Positions 52,731-61,368 of a stretch of DNA of 64,000 nucleotides are shown piece after piece. Under the pieces are notes generated by a model. That model saw only the letters and a program-made list of their open reading frames with translations, was not told the origin of the DNA and did not search any database. Origin of the DNA: Streptomyces sp. 549 (GTDB lineage Bacteria > Actinomycetota > Actinomycetes > Streptomycetales > Streptomycetaceae); contig NZ_JASKMT010000003.1 in assembly GCF_030124175.1 (NCBI RefSeq), positions 124,001 through 188,000 on the forward strand. The letters are read 5' to 3'. The position numbers and the translations under genes were made by a program. The stretch's first letter is position 1, and each line of letters opens with the position of its first letter.

Positions 52731-53416
52731 TGCCGGTACCGGAGAGCCGAGGACTTGTCAGCCGCTCACTGCTGCGGGAGGACGCCTACCGGGCGATCCG
52801 GGACGCCATCGTGGACGGCACGCTCGCCCCGGGCGAGCGGCTGCACGACGCCTCGCTCGTCGCCTGGCTCGGCGTGAGCCGGACCCCGGTCCGGGAGGCC
52901 CTGGCCCGCCTGGAGCAGGCCGGGCTGGTGCAGACGAAGCCCGGCCGCCACACCCTGGTCAGCCCGCTCGACGTGCGGGCGGTGCACGCCGCCCAGTCGG
53001 TCACCGCCGCCATGCACGAACTCGCCGTGAGGGAAGCCGTGCCGCACCTGTCGGCCGCCGAACTCGACGCCATGCGCGAGGCCAACACCCGGTTCGCCAC
53101 CGCCCTGCGCGGCAACGACGTCGATGCGGCGCTGCGGGCCGACGACGACTTGCACGACGTGCCCGTCACCGCCAGCGCCAACGCGGCGGTCCGCACGGTC
53201 CTGGAACAGTTCACGCCGGTGCTGCGCCGGGTGGAGCGGCTGCGCTTCTCCTCGCTGTGCGGTCGCGCCTCGGTCGCCCAGCACGACCGCATCATCGCGT
53301 TGTGCGCGGCCGGGGACGCCGAGGGCGCCGCCGCCGCGACCCGGCTCAACTGGCAGACGCTGACGCCGCTGCTCGACACCCGGCTGGGCGACGACGGCCC
53401 GGACCAGCGGCCCTGA
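52730..53416 (+). CDS. GntR-family regulator with FCD domain (likely controls acdS)
   Basis: This 228-aa regulator ([20 protein letters not shown]...) has a winged helix at ~15-75 ([43 protein letters not shown]) and an all-helical FCD ligand domain ([37 protein letters not shown] with metal-binding Asp and His positions, [15 protein letters not shown]). The ATG at 52730 is favoured over a GTG at 52700 since promoter geometry predicts a leaderless start. It is 79 bp upstream of acdS on the same strand; GntR genes commonly accompany acdS in actinobacteria. The ligand is probably ACC or a related amino acid. Confidence 0.88.
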   Translation: MPVPESRGLVSRSLLREDAYRAIRDAIVDGTLAPGERLHDASLVAWLGVSRTPVREALARLEQAGLVQTKPGRHTLVSPLDVRAVHAAQSVTAAMHELAVREAVPHLSAAELDAMREANTRFATALRGNDVDAALRADDDLHDVPVTASANAAVRTVLEQFTPVLRRVERLRFSSLCGRASVAQHDRIIALCAAGDAEGAAAATRLNWQTLTPLLDTRLGDDGPDQRP

Positions 53417-53495
53417 GCCGCCGCGCACGCACCCCGTGCGGCGTCCGTCCCCGGCGGAAGCCGTTCCGCTTCCCCGACTCCCCCTGGAGGCTCCC

Positions 53496-54503
53496 GTGTC
53501 CCTCGACGACTTCGACCGCCACCCGCTGCTGTTCGGGCCGAGCCCGGTGCACCCCCTGGACCGGCTGAGCGAGCATCTGGGCGGCGCCCGGATCTGGGCC
53601 AAGCGGGAGGACTGCAACAGCGGCCTGGCCTACGGCGGCAACAAGACGCGCAAGCTGGAGTACCTGGTCCCGGACGCGCTGCGGCAGGGCGCGGACACCC
53701 TGGTGAGCATCGGCGGGGTCCAGTCCAACCACACCCGGCAGGTCGCCGCCGTGGCCGCCCGGCTCGGCATGCGGGCCGTGCTCGTCCAGGAGAGCTGGGT
53801 GGACTGGCCGGACGCGGTGAACGACAAGGTCGGCAACATCCTGCTGTCGCGGGTGATGGGGGCGGAGGTCCGGCTCGTCGAAGCGGGCTTCGGCATCGGG
53901 TTCAAGGACAGCTGGAACCAGGCACTGGAGGACGTCCGGCAGCGCGGCGGCACCCCCTACGCCATCCCGGCCGGCGCGTCCGACCACCCGCTGGGCGGCC
54001 TGGGCTTCGCGCGCTGGGCCCGCGAGGTCGAGGCCCAGGAACGAGAGCTGGGCGTCTTCTTCGACACCGTGGTGGTGTGCAGCGTGACCGGCAGCACCCA
54101 CGCCGGAATGATCGCCGGCTTCGCGGGCCAGGACCGGCCGCGCCGGGTCATCGGCATCGACGCCTCCGCCAGAGTGGCGGAGACCCGTGCGCAGGTGGCG
54201 AAGATCGCCCGCAGCACGGCGGAGCTGATCGGGCTCGGCCGCGACCTGCGGGATGAGGAGATCACCGTCCTGGAGGGCTGGGCCGGTGAGGAGTACGGCG
54301 TCCCCGTCGAGTCCACGCTGGACGCCATGCGGCTCACCGGCAGCCTCGAAGGAGTGATCATCGACCCGGTGTACGAGGGCAAGTCGATGGCCGGGCTCAT
54401 CGACCTCGTCCGTGACGGCGACATCCCCCGGGACGGCAACGTGCTCTACGCGCACCTCGGCGGCCAACCCGCGCTGAACGCCTACAGCGGCCTGTTCCGC
54501 TGA
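53496..54503 (+). CDS. acdS: 1-aminocyclopropane-1-carboxylate (ACC) deaminase
   Basis: AcdS is a PLP enzyme that breaks the ethylene precursor ACC into 2-oxobutyrate and ammonia. The 335-aa protein has the PLP lysine in [33 protein letters not shown], and the two positions that separate ACC deaminase from D-cysteine desulfhydrase: Glu in PVYEGKS and Leu in [17 protein letters not shown]. The [17 protein letters not shown] segment also fits. GGAGG lies five bases before the GTG. Bacteria with AcdS lower ethylene in plant roots, which suggests a soil or rhizosphere lifestyle. Confidence 0.94.
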   Translation: MSLDDFDRHPLLFGPSPVHPLDRLSEHLGGARIWAKREDCNSGLAYGGNKTRKLEYLVPDALRQGADTLVSIGGVQSNHTRQVAAVAARLGMRAVLVQESWVDWPDAVNDKVGNILLSRVMGAEVRLVEAGFGIGFKDSWNQALEDVRQRGGTPYAIPAGASDHPLGGLGFARWAREVEAQERELGVFFDTVVVCSVTGSTHAGMIAGFAGQDRPRRVIGIDASARVAETRAQVAKIARSTAELIGLGRDLRDEEITVLEGWAGEEYGVPVESTLDAMRLTGSLEGVIIDPVYEGKSMAGLIDLVRDGDIPRDGNVLYAHLGGQPALNAYSGLFR

Positions 54504-54514
54504 CCTGCACGCGG

Positions 54515-54579
54515 GCGCGGGCGGGTCGCGGCGTCGCGCCGGGGCAGGCGCGGGCGGGTGGTCACGGCGTCGCGCCGGG
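54515..54579. repeat. imperfect direct repeat across the 3' end of the DUF6350 gene
   Basis: GCGCGGGCGGGT followed by CGGCGTCGCGCCGGG occurs at 54515-54544 and again at 54548-54579. The second copy holds the stop codon and last residues of the DUF6350 gene; the first lies downstream of it. Confidence 0.6.
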
Positions 54580-56418
54580 ACCGGCGGACGCGTCCCGCTC
54601 CGCCCGCCGCCGGGCCCGGCGCTCCGCCCGCCGCTCGGCGCGGGTCGGCGTGAACGGCGAGGCCGGCATGGACGACTCGGGCGCGGCGGACGGTGTGGGC
54701 TCGGTGGCGGAGTCGGCGTCGGGGCGAGTGGCGGCGGTGGTGCGGGTGGCGTTGGTGGTGCGGGAGCCGCCGGTCTCCGGCGTCGGACGGGGGCGGTTGC
54801 GGCCCGCGCCGAAGAGGCGGCGGGTCAACCCGCGCCGCCCGCCTGCCCGGCCGTCCCCCGCGCCGTACGGCTCGTCCGGGGTCGCCGGGGCGCTCGGGGT
54901 CCTCGGGGCGGGTGCCGCGGTGGCGGGCGGGAGGCGGTGGCGGGCAGTGCGGCGCCGGGAGGGGGCGGTGGCGGAACCGTCCGGCTCCGGGCTGCCCGGC
55001 GAGGGGATCGAGGTCGCGGGGCCGTCCGGTTCGAACGCGGGGACCAGGCCGCCGGACGCCTGCTTGATCGCCGCCCACCGGGTCCGGCGGGCGCCGGTGG
55101 CGTGCCAGTCCTCCACAGGTGCGGGCGGCGGCGGGCTCGGCAGCAGCGACGCGCACCACGCCCCGGCCCGGCGGCAGCCGACACCGGCGGCCAGCAGCAG
55201 GTGCGGATCGCGCAGCCGCCACCAGCGGACCGCCAGTGCCGCCGGGGCGGCGACAAGCAGCGTCCACCCGCAGGCCGCCAGCCCCGTCAGCCAGGGCACC
55301 GGCCCGAAGTCCGCCAGCGCCCCCGAGCCCAACGGCCCGCCTGCCAGTTCGCTCAGCAGTGCCATCGCCAGACCGCACCCCGCCGCCGCCAGCAGCACGG
55401 TGGCCAGCGTGCCGCGCCTACCCGTCGAGCCGTGCCCGCTGCCTGGCACGGGGACGGCGACGCGGGCCGTGTACCAGCCCGCCGCCAGACCCGCGGCCAG
55501 CGGCAGCGGCGCGGCCAGCGCCCAGGTCAGCGGCCCTCCAGGGCCCTCGCCGGGGAGGGCGGCGAACAGCGGGAAGTGCGGCAGCTGGGGCGTGGCCCCG
55601 GCAGCCAGCGGCCCGACGGAACTGCCCGCGCCGACCGCGAACCCGGGCCCCAGGCCGTAGGCCGCACCCCACACGGCGGCGTTGGGCGCCAGGGAGACAC
55701 AGAGCAGCAGCACCGCGATACGACCCGACCAGGCGTCGGTGAGCTGCGGAAACGCCTCAGCCGCGGAAACGCCGTGCCAGACCAGCGCGCCCGCCGCCAG
55801 CAGCGCGCCGCCGCCGCACAGCACAGCGGTCGCCACTCCGGTGGCGCCCGCCGCGGTGCGCACCCGGGTCCAGCGCAGCCAGGGCGGCAGACGCCGCCAG
55901 TCGCTGCGCGGGGCCGGCCGGCCCGCGGTGACCCAGGCACCGACCGCGATCGTGGCCACCGTCACCGCGGGCAGCCGCACTGCGGCGCTGAGCAGGTCCA
56001 CCCGGACCGACGTGCCGAAGGAGAACCAGCAGGTGAGAGCCGCCACCAGCAGGTAGCCGACGCTCAGCCAGGGCACGGTGGCCCGTGCGGGGCCCTCCGC
56101 GGCCCGCGCGACCCGGTAGAGCAGGGCCAGCGGCAGGACCGCGAGCAGCAGCGGGACCACCCCCACGGGTGCCGGGGCCCCGCTCAGGGTCTGGGTGCGG
56201 ACCAGTTCGGCGCCGTGCGCCATCAACCACAGGCCGGCCGCCGTCCGCAGCGCGCCACCGGCTCCGCTGTCCGGGTAGGGGGACGTGATCCACAGCAGCA
56301 GGACGAGCATGGCGAGCGCGGCCAGGCCGAGACAGGCCGCGAAAGCCCCCTCGACCAGTCGGTTGGTGACGGCCGTCGGAATCCGGCGGCGCGAGCGGAG
56401 GTGCTTCGTTTGGCTCAC
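54562..56418 (-). CDS. DUF6350 polytopic membrane protein
   Basis: This ~618-aa protein has about ten transmembrane helices in residues ~20-430 (AFAACLGLAALAMLVLLLW ... SPYPDSGAGGALRTAAGLWLMAHG, TVPWLSVGYLLVAALTCWFSFG, WTLLVAAPAALAVRWW). A charged, Pro/Thr/Arg-rich tail of about 190 residues ends RRAERRARRRAERDASAGPGATP. The membrane part matches DUF6350, an actinobacterial family sometimes annotated as cell-division protein PerM; its function is not established. The start is taken as GTG at 56418 (VSQTKHLRSRRR), with GTG 56424 as an alternative; neither has a good ribosome site. Confidence 0.8.
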   Translation of the reverse strand: MSQTKHLRSRRRIPTAVTNRLVEGAFAACLGLAALAMLVLLLWITSPYPDSGAGGALRTAAGLWLMAHGAELVRTQTLSGAPAPVGVVPLLLAVLPLALLYRVARAAEGPARATVPWLSVGYLLVAALTCWFSFGTSVRVDLLSAAVRLPAVTVATIAVGAWVTAGRPAPRSDWRRLPPWLRWTRVRTAAGATGVATAVLCGGGALLAAGALVWHGVSAAEAFPQLTDAWSGRIAVLLLCVSLAPNAAVWGAAYGLGPGFAVGAGSSVGPLAAGATPQLPHFPLFAALPGEGPGGPLTWALAAPLPLAAGLAAGWYTARVAVPVPGSGHGSTGRRGTLATVLLAAAGCGLAMALLSELAGGPLGSGALADFGPVPWLTGLAACGWTLLVAAPAALAVRWWRLRDPHLLLAAGVGCRRAGAWCASLLPSPPPPAPVEDWHATGARRTRWAAIKQASGGLVPAFEPDGPATSIPSPGSPEPDGSATAPSRRRTARHRLPPATAAPAPRTPSAPATPDEPYGAGDGRAGGRRGLTRRLFGAGRNRPRPTPETGGSRTTNATRTTAATRPDADSATEPTPSAAPESSMPASPFTPTRAERRAERRARRRAERDASAGPGATP

Positions 56419-56579
56419 GCCCACATGCTGCCAACAACACCCGTTTCGACGTGGTAGCGCGCAAAAACTCGTTGTGTCGCCCAATATGTCGTTATGCACT
56501 TTTTCAGACCGGGCACTCGTGCGGTCCCCGCACATCCGAGCCCTGTTGCCGATGGTGCGCGACCCGTCGAGAGGCAGCC

Positions 56580-57632
56580 ATGACGGAACTCGATCAGCGG
56601 GCGGCACCCCGCCGCCGCGCAAAGGAGGGATCCGGTACCGGGTCCGGTGACCAGGACCGGGGCAGGGCCCCCTCGTGGGCGCGCAGCGAACGGGAAGCCC
56701 GCCGGTTCGCGTCCCGTGCCGCCCACCGCAGGCCGGCCGTCGAACCGCGTGCCGGGGCGGCCGGCGATGTCGAAGAGGTCGAAGAGGTCGAGGCCGCCGA
56801 GGGTGGCGAGGCCGCCGAGGACAGCGACGCGGTCGAGGGTGTTGAGGCCATCGCGGCTGGTGAGGACGACGGGGAGGTAGCGGACGGGCCGGACGGGCGT
56901 TCCCGGTCGGGGTGCGACGCGGTCGGTGCGGCAGCCGCGTTCGACGCGCTCTACACCCGGCACGTGCGGCCTCTGACCCGGCAGACGTTCCTGCTGACCG
57001 GCCATCGCGGCCTCGCCGAGTCCGCCGTCCGCCGCGCCTTCCACACGGCCTGGGAGCGCTGGCCCGAGGTGGCGGTGGACCGGGACCCGGCGGGCTGGGT
57101 CCGCGCCTGCTCGCACGAGTACGCGCTGTCGCCGTGGAACCGGCTGCGGCCCGGTCACCACTCCCCGGAGACCTACGCCGGGCTGCCGGAGGACAAGGAG
57201 TGCCTTGACGCGCTGCTCAGTCTGCCGCCCTGCTACCGGCGCACGCTGCTCCTGCACGACGGCATAGGGCTGGGGCTGGCCGAGACCGCGGCCGAGTCGG
57301 AGGCGAGCACTCCGGCGACGGCGGGCCGGCTGGTGCACGCCCGGGAGGCGCTCGCCGGACTCCTGCCCGAGGTGGACGGCACCCCGCCGGAGCAGCGGGG
57401 TGAGCTGATCGGCGGTCTGCTGCGACGGGTCGCCGCCGCCCAGCCGGTGCGCACGGTGCCGGCACGCATCGTGCGGACCGGCAGCGAGCGGCAGTCGAGG
57501 CGCTGGATAGTGGCCGCCTGCGGCCTCACCGTGGCCATGGTCGCGGCGACGTCGTTCACCGTCGCCACCACGGAGAGCGGCACGCTCATTCCGCAGGTGC
57601 TGCCCGCCGCGCTCCAGCAGCTGTCCCGCTGA
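56580..57632 (+). CDS. sigma-70-like protein with acidic N-terminus and C-terminal membrane anchor
   Basis: This 350-aa protein has four parts. Residues 1-60 are basic and disordered. Residues 61-100 are strongly acidic (DVEEVEEVEAAEGGEAAED). Residues ~118-262 resemble ECF sigma factors: region 2 as FDALYTRHVRPLTRQTFLLTG ... AFHTAWERW and region 4 as LDALLSLPPCYRRTLLLHDGIGLGLAETAAESEAS. Residues 309-328 are a helix (IVAACGLTVAMVAATSFTVA) with a short outside tail. The helix-turn-helix of region 4 is poorly conserved, so promoter recognition is doubtful. It could be a decoy, an anti-sigma or a membrane-held sigma factor. GAGAGG precedes the ATG. It is monocistronic, with a perfect terminator. 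Confidence 0.75.
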   Translation: MTELDQRAAPRRRAKEGSGTGSGDQDRGRAPSWARSEREARRFASRAAHRRPAVEPRAGAAGDVEEVEEVEAAEGGEAAEDSDAVEGVEAIAAGEDDGEVADGPDGRSRSGCDAVGAAAAFDALYTRHVRPLTRQTFLLTGHRGLAESAVRRAFHTAWERWPEVAVDRDPAGWVRACSHEYALSPWNRLRPGHHSPETYAGLPEDKECLDALLSLPPCYRRTLLLHDGIGLGLAETAAESEASTPATAGRLVHAREALAGLLPEVDGTPPEQRGELIGGLLRRVAAAQPVRTVPARIVRTGSERQSRRWIVAACGLTVAMVAATSFTVATTESGTLIPQVLPAALQQLSR

Positions 57633-57662
57633 CGGCGGCAGCACCCGTCGGTTCGGGCGCTT

Positions 57663-57709
57663 ACGGGTTCGGGCCCGCCCCCGGTGGAAGGGGGCGGGCC
57701 CGAACCCGT
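57663..57709. terminator. bidirectional terminator between sigma-like gene and sucD
   Basis: A perfect 20-bp inverted repeat (57663-57682 and 57690-57709) with a 7-base loop lies between two convergent genes. Confidence 0.92.
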
Positions 57710-57738
57710 CACGCGAGGGCCGCGATGCGGCCCGGGCG

Positions 57739-58623
57739 TCAGCCGCCGAGGATCTGGCGCGCCAGGCGCGCGGTCTCCGACGGGGTCTTGCCGACCTTGA
57801 CACCGGCGGCCTCCAGGGCCTCCTGCTTCGCCTGGGCGGTGCCCGACGAACCGGAGACGATGGCGCCGGCGTGGCCCATGGTCTTGCCCTCCGGCGCGGT
57901 GAAGCCCGCGACGTAGCCGACGACCGGCTTGGACACGTTGGCCTTGATGAAGTCGGCCGCGCGCTCCTCGGCGTCGCCGCCGATCTCACCGATCATGACG
58001 ATCAGGTCGGTGTCGGGGTCCGCCTCGAACGCGGCGAGCGCGTCGATGTGGGTGGTCCCGATGATCGGGTCGCCGCCGATGCCGACGCAGGTGGAGAAGC
58101 CGAGGTCCCGCAGCTCGTACATCATCTGGTACGTGAGCGTGCCGGACTTCGAGACCAGGCCGATGCGGCCCGGCTTGGTGATGTCGGCCGGGATGATGCC
58201 GGCGTTGGACTGGCCCGGCGTGATCAGGCCCGGGCAGTTGGGGCCGATGATGCGGGTCTTGCCGCCCTTGGCGCCGGCGTGTGCCCAGAAGGCGGCGGTG
58301 TCGTGCACCGCGATGCCCTCGGTGATCACCACGGCGAGCGGGATCTCGGCGTCGATCGCCTCGATGACCGCGTCCTTGGTGAACTTCTCCGGCACGAAGA
58401 TGACGGTGACGTCAGCGCCGGTGGCCTCGACGGCCTCCTTCACGCCGCCGAAGACCGGGATCTCCTGACCGTCGAAGTCGACCGTGGTGCCCGCCTTGCG
58501 CGGGTTCACGCCGCCGACGATGTTGGTGCCGGAAGCCAGCATGCGCTTGGTGTGCTTCTGGCCCTCGGAGCCGGTCATCCCCTGGACGATGACCTTGCTT
58601 TCCTTGGTGAGGAAAATAGCCAT
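57739..58623 (-). CDS. sucD: succinyl-CoA synthetase alpha subunit
   Basis: SucD is the CoA-binding, phosphohistidine-carrying subunit of the enzyme that makes ATP or GTP from succinyl-CoA. The 294-aa protein has [19 protein letters not shown] (CoA site, Rossmann fold), [34 protein letters not shown], and [21 protein letters not shown], whose His carries the phosphate. It lies 45 bp after sucC on the same strand. All key residues are present. Confidence 0.97.
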   Translation of the reverse strand: MAIFLTKESKVIVQGMTGSEGQKHTKRMLASGTNIVGGVNPRKAGTTVDFDGQEIPVFGGVKEAVEATGADVTVIFVPEKFTKDAVIEAIDAEIPLAVVITEGIAVHDTAAFWAHAGAKGGKTRIIGPNCPGLITPGQSNAGIIPADITKPGRIGLVSKSGTLTYQMMYELRDLGFSTCVGIGGDPIIGTTHIDALAAFEADPDTDLIVMIGEIGGDAEERAADFIKANVSKPVVGYVAGFTAPEGKTMGHAGAIVSGSSGTAQAKQEALEAAGVKVGKTPSETARLARQILGG

Positions 58624-58668
58624 GGGTTGTCGTTGTCCTCGTCTGTCCTCGTCAGTCCCGGTCCGGGG

Positions 58669-59841
58669 TTACTTCGCTGCCAGCGCGGCAGCACGGTCGG
58701 CGGCGCCGTCCATGGTGTCGACCTGCTCGACCAGCGGGTGGGCGGCGTCGGTGAGGATCTTGCGACCCAGCTCCGCGTTGTTGCCGTCCAGGCGGACGAC
58801 CAGCGGCTTGCTGACGTCCTCACCCTTGGACTTGAGCAGTTCCAGCGCCTGCACGATGCCGTTGGCGACAGCGTCACAGGCGGTGATGCCGCCGAAGACG
58901 TTGACGAAGACGGACTTGACCTCGGGGTCGCCCAGGATGATCTCCAGGCCGTTGGCCATGACCTCGGCGGAGGCGCCGCCACCGATGTCGAGGAAGTTCG
59001 CCGGCTTGACGCCGGAGTGCTTCTCACCGGCGTAGGCGACGACGTCCAAGGTGCTCATCACGAGGCCCGCGCCGTTGCCGATGATGCCGACCTGGCCTTC
59101 GAGCTTCACGTAGTTGAGGCCCTTGGCCTTGGCCTTGGCCTCGAGCGGGTCGGCCGCCTCCTTGTCCTCCAGCTCGGCGTGGCCGGGCTGGCGGAACTCG
59201 GCGTTGGCGTCCAGGGACACCTTGCCGTCAAGGGCGATGACCTTGCCGTCGCCGGTCTTGACCAGCGGGTTCACCTCGACGAGCAGGGCGTCTTCCTTGA
59301 TGAAGACGTCCCACAGCTTCTGCAGGGTGAAGACCACCTGGTCGTGCAGCTCGGCGGGGAACTTCGCCGCCTCGACGATCTCTCGGGCCTTCGCCTCGGT
59401 CACGCCCTCGATGGCGTCGACGGGGATCTTGGCGAGCGCCTCCGGCTTGGTGGCGGCCACCTCCTCGATCTCCACGCCGCCCTCGACGGAGGCCATGGCC
59501 AGGAAGGTGCGGTTGGTGCGGTCCAGCAGGAAGGAGACGTAGTACTCCTCCGCGATGTCCGCCGTCTGGGCGAGCATCACCTTGTGAACGGTGTGCCCCT
59601 TGATGTCCATCCCGAGGATCTGGCCCGCCTTGGCGACCGCGTCATCCGGGTCGGAGGCGAGCTTCACACCGCCGGCCTTGCCTCGGCCACCGGTCTTCAC
59701 CTGCGCCTTCACAACCGCGCGACCACCAAGTCGCTCGGCCACCGCGCGCGCCGCCTCGGGCGTGTCGATGACTTCACCGGCCAGCACCGGTACGTCATGC
59801 TTGGCGAAGAGATCCCTCGCCTGGTACTCGAACAGGTCCAC
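58669..59841 (-). CDS. sucC: succinyl-CoA synthetase beta subunit
   Basis: SucC carries the ATP-grasp domain that binds the nucleotide and the succinate site. The 390-aa protein begins [19 protein letters not shown] and has [89 protein letters not shown] and [14 protein letters not shown]. It is the first gene of sucCD. The GTG at 59841 has GAGGGA upstream. The succinate released here is the substrate of the complex encoded at the left end of the window. Confidence 0.97.
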   Translation of the reverse strand: MDLFEYQARDLFAKHDVPVLAGEVIDTPEAARAVAERLGGRAVVKAQVKTGGRGKAGGVKLASDPDDAVAKAGQILGMDIKGHTVHKVMLAQTADIAEEYYVSFLLDRTNRTFLAMASVEGGVEIEEVAATKPEALAKIPVDAIEGVTEAKAREIVEAAKFPAELHDQVVFTLQKLWDVFIKEDALLVEVNPLVKTGDGKVIALDGKVSLDANAEFRQPGHAELEDKEAADPLEAKAKAKGLNYVKLEGQVGIIGNGAGLVMSTLDVVAYAGEKHSGVKPANFLDIGGGASAEVMANGLEIILGDPEVKSVFVNVFGGITACDAVANGIVQALELLKSKGEDVSKPLVVRLDGNNAELGRKILTDAAHPLVEQVDTMDGAADRAAALAAK

Positions 59842-60159
59842 GCGCGTCCGTCCCTCATCAGTTTTCGCGGTTCGTTTTCAGCGTGGGCGTGCCGCGTGGC
59901 CGCGTCAGCGATGTCCGCGGCATGTCCGCCTTGCAGATTAGCCCCGCCTCTCTGCACGGCATAAATTCCACGTCACACCGGCGCGGTGAGACCGGTCACA
60001 TACGGCCTCCGGCCGGCTGCGCCCCGCCACCTCCACAGGTGGAGCACGCGCCGCCCGCACCCGGCGCACTCCCGGCCCGCTCCCACCGCGCGGCCCCGCC
60101 CCGGCACGCCCGCCCCTCATCCCGGTACGCCCGTCGCGGAGGCTGCGGCGGGGCAGGGA
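59842..60159. other. 318-bp upstream region of sucCD
   Basis: No gene is seen. On the minus strand TAATCT (59939-59934) is a -10 candidate about 95 bases before sucC, in an AT-richer patch (TGGAATTTATGCCGTG nearby), but no strong -35 goes with it. The right half is the trailer of the VWA gene, whose terminator was not identified. Confidence 0.4.
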
Positions 60160-61368
60160 TCACTCGGCCGGAACCGGCAGCGGACGCTTCTCTATCGCCG
60201 CGGCCATCACCTCGGGAAAGTGGTCGGGCGTGCAGGCGAACGCCGGCGCACCGAGTGCGGCGAGCGCCGCCGCGTGCTCCCGGTCGTAGGAGGGCGCGCC
60301 CTCGTCGGAGAGCGCCAGCAGGGTGACGACCTGCACACCTGATCCCTTCATCGCGGCGACCCGTTTCAGCATCTCGTCACGGATGCCGCCCTCGTAGAGG
60401 TCGCTGATCAGTACGAGGACCGTCTCCGCGGGCCGGGTGACGCGCGACTGGCAGTAGGCCAGTGCCCGGTTGATGTCCGTGCCGCCACCGAGCTGGGTGC
60501 CGAACAGCACGTCGACCGGGTCGTCTAGCTGGTCGGTGAGGTCCACCACCGACGTGTCGAAGACGACCAGCCGGGTGTTCAGGGCACGCATCGAGGCCAG
60601 GACGGCACCGAAGACCGAGGCGTACACCACCGAGGAGGCCATCGAGCCGGACTGGTCGATGCAGAGGATGACGTCCTTCTTCACCGCCTGCGAGGCCCGC
60701 CCGTAGCCGATCAGCCGCTCCGGTACGACCGTGCCGTACTCCGGCAGGTAGTTCCGCAGGTTCGCCCGGATGGTGCGGTTCCAGTCGATGTCCTGGTGCC
60801 GGGGCCGGTTCACCCGCGCGCTGCGGTCCAGCGCGCCGGTCAGCGTCGCCCGGGTCCGGGTGGCGAGCCGCTGCTCCAGCTCGCGCACCACCTTGCGCAC
60901 GACGACGCGGGCCGTCTCCTTGCTGGTCTCGGGCAGGGCGCGGCCCAGGGACAGCAGGGTGCCCACGAGGTGCACGTCGGCCTCGACCGCCTCCAGCATC
61001 TCCGGTTCGGCGAGCATCGCGGCCAGGCCGAGGCGGTCGATGGCGTCCCGCTGCATGACCCGGACCACCGAGCTGGGGAAGTAGGTGCGGATGTCTCCGA
61101 GCCAGCGCGCCACCCGGGGGGCCGAGCCGCCGAGGCCCGCGGTGCGCTCCTGCCCGTAGACCTGGGAGAGCGTGCGGTCCATGGCGGCGTCCCGGCCGGT
61201 CAACTCGCAGCCTGTGCCCTCGGCGCCCTCACCGCCGCCGAGCACCAGCCGCCAGCGCCGCAGCCGCTCCGCCGGGTCGCCGCCGGAGCCCGTGGCCGCC
61301 GTGAGGCCGGGGCCGGGGTCGGGGCCGGGGCCGGTTGCGGGTCCGGTGGCGGGGTTCGTGGTGCTCAT
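60160..61368 (-). CDS. VWA-domain protein (CoxE-like) of a MoxR/DUF5682-type operon
   Basis: This 402-aa protein has a Gly/Pro-rich N-terminus, a helical part (residues ~60-220), and a C-terminal von Willebrand A domain with an intact MIDAS: ILCIDQSGSMASS (DxSxS), LVVFDTSVVDLTD and VLVLISDLYEGG. Proteins of this type in MoxR operons act with an AAA+ ATPase to remodel or insert metal into a target protein. It overlaps the DUF5682 stop by ATGA (61365-61368). The domain's target is not known. Confidence 0.88.
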   Translation of the reverse strand: MSTTNPATGPATGPGPDPGPGLTAATGSGGDPAERLRRWRLVLGGGEGAEGTGCELTGRDAAMDRTLSQVYGQERTAGLGGSAPRVARWLGDIRTYFPSSVVRVMQRDAIDRLGLAAMLAEPEMLEAVEADVHLVGTLLSLGRALPETSKETARVVVRKVVRELEQRLATRTRATLTGALDRSARVNRPRHQDIDWNRTIRANLRNYLPEYGTVVPERLIGYGRASQAVKKDVILCIDQSGSMASSVVYASVFGAVLASMRALNTRLVVFDTSVVDLTDQLDDPVDVLFGTQLGGGTDINRALAYCQSRVTRPAETVLVLISDLYEGGIRDEMLKRVAAMKGSGVQVVTLLALSDEGAPSYDREHAAALAALGAPAFACTPDHFPEVMAAAIEKRPLPVPAE

